The translations under genes were made by a program, and so were the position numbers. DNA of 64,000 nt from Roseateles sp. SL47 (GTDB lineage: Bacteria > Pseudomonadota > Gammaproteobacteria > Burkholderiales > Burkholderiaceae_C). Below are positions 58,093 to 64,000 of the stretch, piece after piece (position 1 is the first letter of the stretch; each line of letters opens with the position of its first letter). The notes under the pieces were generated by a model that made no database searches, was not told the DNA's origin, and saw only the letters and a list, made by a program, of their open reading frames with translations. The DNA lies in assembly GCF_026625885.1 (NCBI RefSeq), contig NZ_CP113068.1:6262001-6326000 (forward strand). Direction: 5' to 3'.

Positions 58093-59433
58093 ATGACGAA
58101 AAAAGTCTTCATCAAGACCTTTGGCTGCCAGATGAACGAGTACGACTCGGACAAGATGGCGGATGTGCTGCGCGCCGCCGAAGGCTACGAACCCACCACC
58201 GATGTGGAGCAGGCCGACCTGATCCTGTTCAACACCTGCTCGGTGCGGGAAAAGGCGCAGGAGAAAGTGTTTTCCGACCTCGGCCGCATCAAGCATTTGA
58301 AGGCCAAAGGCACGCTGATCGGCGTGGGCGGTTGTGTGGCCAGCCAGGAGGGCGCCGCCATCATCGAACGCGCGCCCTATGTGGATGTGGTGTTCGGGCC
58401 GCAGACGCTGCACCGCCTGCCGCAGATGCTGGCCCAGCGCCAGCAAGAGCTGCGCCCGCAGGTGGACATCAGCTTCCCCGAGATCGAGAAGTTCGACAAC
58501 CTGCCGCCGGCCCGGGTGGAAGGCGCCAGCGCGTTTGTGTCGATCATGGAAGGCTGCTCCAAATACTGCTCCTACTGTGTGGTGCCCTACACCCGCGGCG
58601 AGGAGGTGAGCCGCCCCTTCGAGGACGTGCTGGAAGAAGTGGCCGGGCTGGCGGACCAGGGCGTGAAGGAAGTGACGCTGCTGGGCCAGAACGTGAACGC
58701 CTATCGTGGCCGCATGGGCGGCACCGACGAGATCGCCGACTTTGCGCTGCTGCTGGAGTATGTGGCGGAGATCCCGGGCATCCAGCGCATCCGCTACACC
58801 ACCAGCCATCCGAATGAATTCAGCCAGCGGCTGATCGATGCCTACGGCAAGATCCCGCAGCTGGTGAACCATGTGCATCTGCCGGTGCAGCATGGCAGCG
58901 ACCGCATCCTGAGCGCCATGAAGCGCGGCTACACCGCCCTGCAGTTCAAGAGCATCGTGCGCCGGCTGCGCGCCGTGCGTCCGGACATCCGCATCGCCAG
59001 CGACTTCATCGTGGGTTTCCCCGGCGAAACGGATGAGGACCATGCCAAGACGATGCAACTGGTGCGGGACGTCGGTTTCGATGCGTCCTTCAGCTTCATC
59101 TTCAGCCCGCGGCCCGGCACGCCGGCCGCCAATCTGCAGGACGACACGCCGCATGAGGTGAAGGTGCGCCGCCTGCAGGAGCTGCAAGCCGAAATCGAGG
59201 CCACGGCGCTGCGTTACAACCAGGCGCTGGTGGGGCAAACCGTGCCGGTGCTGGTGTCCGGCCACGCCCGGCGCGACGCCACCGAGCTGATGGGCCGCAC
59301 CGAATGCAATCGCATCGTGAATTTCAAGGGCCATGAGCGGCTGATGCACCAGCTGATCCCGCTGCAAATCACCGAGGCCTTTGCCCACTCCTTGCGGGCG
59401 GAAGTTCCGCTGACGGAAACCTCCTCCGTCTGA
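58093..59433 (+). CDS. miaB: tRNA-2-methylthio-N6-dimethylallyladenosine synthase MiaB
   Basis: Encodes 446 residues. MiaB is a radical-SAM enzyme that methylthiolates i6A37 in tRNAs. The N-terminal cluster Cys are in [20 protein letters not shown] and GGCVASQEG. The radical-SAM cluster is Cys155, Cys159 and Cys162 (CSKYCSYC). [14 protein letters not shown] [14 protein letters not shown] and [15 protein letters not shown] follow. The C-terminal TRAM domain includes [14 protein letters not shown] 58093 is the conserved start. Confidence 0.97.
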   Translation: MTKKVFIKTFGCQMNEYDSDKMADVLRAAEGYEPTTDVEQADLILFNTCSVREKAQEKVFSDLGRIKHLKAKGTLIGVGGCVASQEGAAIIERAPYVDVVFGPQTLHRLPQMLAQRQQELRPQVDISFPEIEKFDNLPPARVEGASAFVSIMEGCSKYCSYCVVPYTRGEEVSRPFEDVLEEVAGLADQGVKEVTLLGQNVNAYRGRMGGTDEIADFALLLEYVAEIPGIQRIRYTTSHPNEFSQRLIDAYGKIPQLVNHVHLPVQHGSDRILSAMKRGYTALQFKSIVRRLRAVRPDIRIASDFIVGFPGETDEDHAKTMQLVRDVGFDASFSFIFSPRPGTPAANLQDDTPHEVKVRRLQELQAEIEATALRYNQALVGQTVPVLVSGHARRDATELMGRTECNRIVNFKGHERLMHQLIPLQITEAFAHSLRAEVPLTETSSV

Positions 59434-59434
59434 G

Positions 59435-59776
59435 TCAGCTGTTGGGGGACGTCCGCCAGGTCAGCCCCCACTGCGGCAGCGTGACACCGGCCAGGATGGC
59501 CGCGTAACCGCCCATGCTGCCGTCCCGCCCGATCAGCAGCACCGCAAACACGGTGGCCATGGAGCCGCCCGCCGCGCCCCACAGGGCCAGATGGGCCCAA
59601 CGGATGCCTCGGGCCCGCTCCCGCCACAGCAGCTTGAGGGCGCCGGCCATCAGCGCGGCCACCGCCCAGGCGGGCAGAAACAAATTGCACAGGTGCCAGA
59701 CGACGTCCAGTGGGTTCAAGAGCGACTCATTCCGGTTGATGACAGGGCGGCTATCGCCTTCGACGCCGAAAAACAA
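59435..59776 (-). CDS. Small membrane protein of unknown function
   Basis: The frame has 113 residues from ATG 59776. A TTG at 59719 (start [17 protein letters not shown]) would give a more natural 94-residue protein. Three hydrophobic helices are visible: [40 protein letters not shown] and [16 protein letters not shown]. It is convergent with miaB, with stops almost adjacent, and divergent from hemA. Similar small proteins occur beside hemA in Burkholderiales. Function is unknown. Confidence 0.6.
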   Translation of the reverse strand: MFFGVEGDSRPVINRNESLLNPLDVVWHLCNLFLPAWAVAALMAGALKLLWRERARGIRWAHLALWGAAGGSMATVFAVLLIGRDGSMGGYAAILAGVTLPQWGLTWRTSPNS

Positions 59777-59861
59777 CCGCCCAAGCGGGAGAAGTCGCTG
59801 CTTCCTTGACGGATCATTGCGACGCTTGCCCCTGGCAGGTGCGGGAGTTCGTCAGGAATTT

Positions 59862-59867
59862 TATAAT
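59862..59867 (+). promoter_or_regulatory. Candidate -10 element close to the hemA start
   Basis: A perfect TATAAT lies only 11 bases before the hemA ATG. If used, transcription would start about four bases before the ATG, giving a nearly leaderless mRNA. No good -35 box was found at the right distance, and no Shine-Dalgarno is present before the ATG. Confidence 0.35.
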
Positions 59868-59877
59868 CGCCGACATC

Positions 59878-61296
59878 ATGACGGTCTTCGCTCTTGGCTT
59901 GAACCATCAGTCCGCGCCGTTGGACCTGCGCGGGCGGTTTGCGTTCACCCTGGAGCAACTGGCCCCCACGCTGCAGCGCTTCACCGATCAACTCGGTCAG
60001 GGCGCGTCTGCGGCGGCCCGCCGGGCCGCCAATCTCCCCGAGGCCGCCCTGCTCTCCACCTGCAACCGCACCGAGCTGTATGTGGCCGGCCATGCAGACA
60101 TGGTCCGCCCGGCGGTGGACTGGCTGGCGGGGGTGGGCGGCGTCGGCAGCTCCACCTTGTTGGACCACGCCTATGTGGCGGAAGACGGCAAAGCTGCCCG
60201 CCACGCCTTCCGCGTGGCCAGCGGTCTGGATTCCATGGTGTTGGGCGAACCTCAAATCCTCGGCCAGCTCAAACAAGCTGTGCGCGAGGCGGATCAGGCA
60301 GGCACCCTCGGCACCACACTGCATCAACTGTTCCAGCGCAGTTTCGCGGTGGCCAAGGAAGTCCGCAGCTCCACCGAGATCGGCAGCCACTCCATCAGCA
60401 TGGCAGCGGCGTCGGTCCGGCTGGCCTCGCAGCTGTTTGAAAACCTGTCGGACATCCGCGTGCTGCTGGTCGGCGCCGGTGAAATGATCGAACTGGTTGG
60501 CACCCACTTCGCAGCCAAGGGCCCCAAAGGGCTGGCCGTGGCCAACCGCACGCTGGAACGGGGCCAGAAACTGGCCCAACACCTCAGCGGGGAAGCGGTG
60601 CGCTTGGTGGACCTGCCGCAGCGCCTGCATGAATTCGACGCGGTGATCTCCTGTACCGCCTCCAGCCTCCCGCTGATCGGCCTGGGCGCCGTGGAGCGGG
60701 CGCTCAAGCGCCGTAAACATCGGCCCATGTTCATGGTGGATCTGGCCGTCCCGCGGGACATCGAGCCTGAAGTCGCGCAGCTGGACGACATCTATCTCTA
60801 CACCGTGGATGACCTCTCCCAACTGGTGCAAACCGCTGGCGAGAAGCGTCAGGCGGCGGTGCAGCAGGCGGAAGCCATCATCGAAAATGGCGTGCAGAGT
60901 TTTGTGCACTGGCTGGGCCAACGTCACACCGTCCCGCTGATCCAGGCCCTGCATCAGCAGGCGGACGCCTGGCGCCAGACCGAAATCCAACGCGCTCGCA
61001 AGTTGCTGGCCAAGGGCGAGGACATCGACACCGTGCTGGAAGCCCTCTCCAAGGGACTCACCCAGAAGATGCTGCACGGTGCCATGGCCGAGCTGAATGG
61101 CAGCGATGGCGAACAGCGGCTGGTGATGGCACAAACCGTCTCCCGGCTGTTCCTGCGCAATACCGCGCTGGATGTCGCTGCGTCCGGTGTATCCGCTGCG
61201 TCCGCTGTGTCCGGTGTATCCGCAAGGGCCTCGGCGGGCTTCACCGCCGGCCATTCATCCAACGCCTCTGCGGCAGGCGCGTCTCACGAGTCTTAG
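59878..61296 (+). CDS. hemA: Glutamyl-tRNA reductase HemA
   Basis: Encodes 472 residues. It reduces glutamyl-tRNA to glutamate-1-semialdehyde, the first step of the C5 haem and corrin pathway. The catalytic Cys62 is in [17 protein letters not shown]-binding ([12 protein letters not shown]) and the C-terminal dimerisation helices are present. About 40 residues at the end are an Ala/Ser/Val repeat ([20 protein letters not shown]), encoded by tandem tccgctg/tccggtg units. ATG 59878 ([10 protein letters not shown]) is the conserved start. Confidence 0.96.
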   Translation: MTVFALGLNHQSAPLDLRGRFAFTLEQLAPTLQRFTDQLGQGASAAARRAANLPEAALLSTCNRTELYVAGHADMVRPAVDWLAGVGGVGSSTLLDHAYVAEDGKAARHAFRVASGLDSMVLGEPQILGQLKQAVREADQAGTLGTTLHQLFQRSFAVAKEVRSSTEIGSHSISMAAASVRLASQLFENLSDIRVLLVGAGEMIELVGTHFAAKGPKGLAVANRTLERGQKLAQHLSGEAVRLVDLPQRLHEFDAVISCTASSLPLIGLGAVERALKRRKHRPMFMVDLAVPRDIEPEVAQLDDIYLYTVDDLSQLVQTAGEKRQAAVQQAEAIIENGVQSFVHWLGQRHTVPLIQALHQQADAWRQTEIQRARKLLAKGEDIDTVLEALSKGLTQKMLHGAMAELNGSDGEQRLVMAQTVSRLFLRNTALDVAASGVSAASAVSGVSARASAGFTAGHSSNASAAGASHES

Positions 61297-61630
61297 CGAC
61301 GCTCCTCGTGTCGCCGCCGCAGTCGGACGATCTCCAACCGTGGCTTGCCCCGACAGGGGCCCCCTCCATGGCCTTGGACAGCTCCGCGTCACCGCCCTGA
61401 GCCGAACCCGGCAACAAAACGGCCCAATCCAGCGATGCGCAGCGCTGCAAGCCCCAGCTGCCGCCCGAATCCGCCACCGAGCGGCGTTGATCCAGGCGGC
61501 CTCTCCACGCCGCAAACGGCTCCCGTCGCCAGCATCCAGAATCGCCTCAACATGCCAGGGGCGGCCCGCTCCAAACCGGAGCCGCCCGCCTCCAGCACCC
61601 ACGGCCACCGGCCCATCGCCCTGCATTTCC
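61297..61630. other. Gene-free stretch between hemA and prfA
   Basis: No credible gene, terminator or RNA was found in these 334 bases. The prfA frame stays open upstream, but the extension is Pro/Arg/Ser-rich and not family-like. hemA, prfA and prmC may still be one transcript. Confidence 0.6.
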
Positions 61631-62719
61631 ATGAACGACACCCTTCGCCAACAATTCGAACGCCTGGCCTTCCGACTGGTGGAGCTGGACAGCACCCTGG
61701 CCGACGGCAGCGTGGCGGCCGACATGAAGCGCTATCGCGCCCTCACCCGTGAGCAGGCGGAGGTGTCTTCGCTGGTGGAGCGTTATCGCCGCTATCAGCA
61801 GCGCGAAAGCGACCTGACGGCCGCCCGCGACCTGCTGGACAGCGGCGACACCGACATGATTGCCATGGCCCGGGAGGAGATCGCCAGCGCCGAGGCCGAC
61901 CTGAGCGAGCTCGACCAGGCCCTGCAACTGGCCCTCATCCCCAAGGACCCGGACGATGAACGGCCCGCTTTCCTGGAAATTCGCGCGGGGACCGGTGGCG
62001 ACGAATCCGCTCTGTTTGCCGGCGATCTGGCCCGGATGTACATGCGTTTCGCCGAGAGCCAGGGCTGGCGCCACGAAGTCCTGTCGTCCCATGAATCCGA
62101 CCTGGGCGGCTACAAGGAACTGGTGCTCCGGCTGGAAGGGGACGGTGTTTATGGCCGGCTCAAGTTCGAGTCGGGCGGTCACCGCGTGCAGCGTGTCCCT
62201 GCCACCGAATCCCAGGGACGCATCCACACCAGCGCCTGCACGGTCGCGGTGATGGCCGAGCCGGACGAAGCCGAAGAGATCCAGCTCAACCCCGCCGATC
62301 TGCGCATCGACACCTTCCGGGCCAGCGGCGCGGGGGGGCAGCACGTCAACAAGACCGACAGCGCCATCCGCATCACCCACCTGCCCACCGGCCTGGTGGC
62401 CGAATGCCAGGACGACCGCAGCCAACACCGCAACAAGGCCAAGGCCATGGCCGTGCTCGCAGCCCGCCTGCGGGACAAGGACCGCAGCGAACGCGCCGTC
62501 AAGGAAGCCGCGCAACGCAAGAGCCTGATCGGCAGCGGCGACCGCAGTGACCGCATCCGCACCTACAACTTCCCGCAGGGGCGGCTGACCGATCACCGCA
62601 TCAACCTCACCCTCTACAAGCTGGGGGCCATCATGGACGGAGACCTGGAAGACGTGATCCAGGGGCTGCAACAGGCTCAGGCGGCAGAGCAACTGGCGGC
62701 TTTGGAAGGACGGGCATGA
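61631..62719 (+). CDS. prfA: Peptide chain release factor 1
   Basis: Encodes 362 residues. RF1 terminates at UAA and UAG. The PAT anticodon-like tripeptide is at 190-192 and the GGQ motif at 235-237 ([19 protein letters not shown]). ATG 61631 gives the standard length. The stop overlaps the start of prmC, whose product methylates the GGQ glutamine. The gene order hemA-prfA-prmC is widely conserved. Confidence 0.97.
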   Translation: MNDTLRQQFERLAFRLVELDSTLADGSVAADMKRYRALTREQAEVSSLVERYRRYQQRESDLTAARDLLDSGDTDMIAMAREEIASAEADLSELDQALQLALIPKDPDDERPAFLEIRAGTGGDESALFAGDLARMYMRFAESQGWRHEVLSSHESDLGGYKELVLRLEGDGVYGRLKFESGGHRVQRVPATESQGRIHTSACTVAVMAEPDEAEEIQLNPADLRIDTFRASGAGGQHVNKTDSAIRITHLPTGLVAECQDDRSQHRNKAKAMAVLAARLRDKDRSERAVKEAAQRKSLIGSGDRSDRIRTYNFPQGRLTDHRINLTLYKLGAIMDGDLEDVIQGLQQAQAAEQLAALEGRA

Positions 62720-63555
62720 CGCCCCTCAAAGCGCCAGTCACCGTCGCGGAGGCCCTGCGCCACGCCGCCAGCGCCGGCCTGCCCCGGGCGGAAGCCCAAT
62801 ACCTGCTGCAAGCCGTGCTGGACTGCACCCGCAGTTGGCTCATCGCCCATGACACCGACCTGCTGAGCGACACCCAGCAGCAGCGCTTCCAGGACTGGCT
62901 GTCCCAACGGCTGGACGACGTACCGCTGGCCTATCTGGTGGGCGAAAAGGAATTCTTCGGCTTGCGGCTGCAGGTGACGCCAGACACCCTGGTGCCCCGC
63001 CCCGACACCGAGGTGCTGGTGCAGTGGGCACTGGAGCAGCTGCAGGGCCTGACCGCCCCGCGCGTGGTGGATCTGGGCACCGGCAGCGGCGCGATTGCCC
63101 TGGCGCTGGCCTCGCAGCGGCCGGATGCAAACGTCCACATGGTGGATGTCAGCCCCGGCGCGCTGGCGGTGGCCAGCGGCAATGCGCAACGGCTGGGTTT
63201 GACGGTACACGCCCATCTCGGCAGCTGGTTCCAGCCCCTGGAAGGGCAGGCGCCGTTTGATCTGATCGTCAGCAACCCACCCTATGTGGCGGGAAACGAT
63301 CACCATCTTCGCGCATTACGTCACGAACCCCGCTCCGCGCTCACACCAGGAGGTAACGGCCTGAGCGACATCGCCCACTTGACAAAACAAGCGCCGGCCT
63401 GGCTGAAACCAGGTGCCTGGCTCTTGATGGAACATGGCTGGGACCAAGCCGAATCTGTGGCGTCCTTGCTGCATGAACAGGGTTTCAGGGACGTGTCCCT
63501 GCGCCGTGATCTGGGTGACCAGCCCCGGGCCAGCGGCGGCCGGTGGGCGGGCTGA
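62716..63555 (+). CDS. prmC: Release factor glutamine methyltransferase PrmC
   Basis: Encodes 279 residues. PrmC methylates the Gln of the GGQ motif in RF1 and RF2. The SAM-binding motif is [16 protein letters not shown] and the catalytic NPPY is at 187-190 (IVSNPPYV). The N-terminal helical domain ([20 protein letters not shown]) binds the release factor. The ATG overlaps the prfA stop (atga), so the enzyme and its substrate are translationally coupled. Confidence 0.97.
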   Translation: MTPLKAPVTVAEALRHAASAGLPRAEAQYLLQAVLDCTRSWLIAHDTDLLSDTQQQRFQDWLSQRLDDVPLAYLVGEKEFFGLRLQVTPDTLVPRPDTEVLVQWALEQLQGLTAPRVVDLGTGSGAIALALASQRPDANVHMVDVSPGALAVASGNAQRLGLTVHAHLGSWFQPLEGQAPFDLIVSNPPYVAGNDHHLRALRHEPRSALTPGGNGLSDIAHLTKQAPAWLKPGAWLLMEHGWDQAESVASLLHEQGFRDVSLRRDLGDQPRASGGRWAG

Positions 63556-63742
63556 GGCCACAGCGGTGCAGCCTGCAACCAACACTGCGGCCCGCCAGCC
63601 GCCCCAATGTGTCAGAAGCCGTAGCCAAAACTGCAACAGGCGACGAATCCCCTTTCAACTCAGGCTACACAAGCCGGGGACCACCGCGTAGCATGGTTTC
63701 TATCGGGCTCGGCATGGGTCGAGCCGGACTGGGAGACCTCCA

Positions 63743-64000
63743 ATGCGCGCCGCCCCTCTGCTCCTGCGCCTGGCCTTGGTCCTGGCCGGTGCAACCTCGG
63801 CCGGTTCCGTACTGGCTCAGCAGGGCCTGCAATTGAAATCGAATGCCTACACGCAAGGGTATGCGAATGCCTATGGCCAGGGCCTCGGCCGCGGCATGGA
63901 TGACGCCAGCGGTAGCGCGGGGCCCCGTCCCAGCGCCTGGCAAGCCCGCGTGCAACTGAACCAGTCCCAGGACAATCCCAACGGCAGCTACGACGCCCGC
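63743..64000 (+). CDS. Secreted protein, N-terminal part, runs off the window
   Basis: ATG 63743 opens a frame that is still open at the right edge (86 codons seen). The start MRAAPLLLRLALVLAGATSA, ending GSVLAQ, is a clear signal peptide. The mature part is Gln/Gly/Tyr/Asn-rich (LQLKSNAYTQGYANAYGQGL). I do not recognise the protein. gggagacctcca before the ATG is a plausible ribosome binding site. Confidence 0.6.
   Translation, partial: MRAAPLLLRLALVLAGATSAGSVLAQQGLQLKSNAYTQGYANAYGQGLGRGMDDASGSAGPRPSAWQARVQLNQSQDNPNGSYDAR

Noticed and set aside
59716..61254. Frame of 512 residues opposite hemA
   Set aside because: HemA motifs on the plus strand are unambiguous.

Overview
The window is high-GC DNA from a betaproteobacterium, most likely order Burkholderiales (Roseateles/Mitsuaria/Rubrivivax type). 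This is inferred from gene order (hrcA-nadK-recN-rapZ; mutM-mutY; lolB-ispE-tRNA-Gln-prs-rplY-pth; hemA-prfA-prmC), a PEP-CTERM protein and the protein sequences. No database search was possible.

Positions 1-17007 hold a type I-E CRISPR-Cas locus: the end of cas8e, then cse2, cas7e, cas5e, cas6e, a terminator, cas1e and a broken cas2e. A nested transposon lies between cas2e and the array. An IS21-family element (4452-9662, 8-bp target duplication ggttttga) sits inside cas2e, and an IS66-family element (5050-7603, 8-bp target duplication ggtccacc) sits inside its istA. Removing the elements in silently rejoined coordinates (4451 to 9671, and 5049 to 7612) restores a 94-codon Cas2e and an open istA. 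The leader (9756-9859) carries a perfect rrn-type boxA and a 13-bp inverted repeat. The array (9860-17007) has about 118 copies of a 29-nt repeat, including one fused repeat pair without a spacer and one duplicated spacer. The likely state is interference-competent but adaptation-deficient.

Positions 17008-18136 hold a headless polymorphic-toxin tip, its probable immunity gene and tRNA-Met. Positions 18205-32975 are housekeeping: hrcA, nadK, recN, rapZ, mutY, mutM, a TPR protein split by a frameshift, lolB, ispE with AT-rich insertions, tRNA-Gln, prs, rplY, pth with a long tail, and a Lys/Pro-rich secreted protein.

Positions 33070-46217 are a cobalamin regulon: riboswitch, btuB, cobU, btuF, btuC, btuD, cobB, cobO, cbiB, cobD, cobQ and cobT, mostly with overlapping start and stop codons. 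The set covers B12/corrinoid uptake, adenosylation, amidation and nucleotide-loop assembly. Ring-building genes and cobS are not in the window.

Positions 46326-57986 hold a PEP-CTERM protein, a monooxygenase-like membrane protein, a pectate lyase, an RND efflux operon (three genes, minus strand), an L,D-transpeptidase-like protein and a small secreted protein. Positions 58093-63555 carry miaB, a small membrane protein, hemA, prfA and prmC. The start of a secreted protein runs off the right edge.
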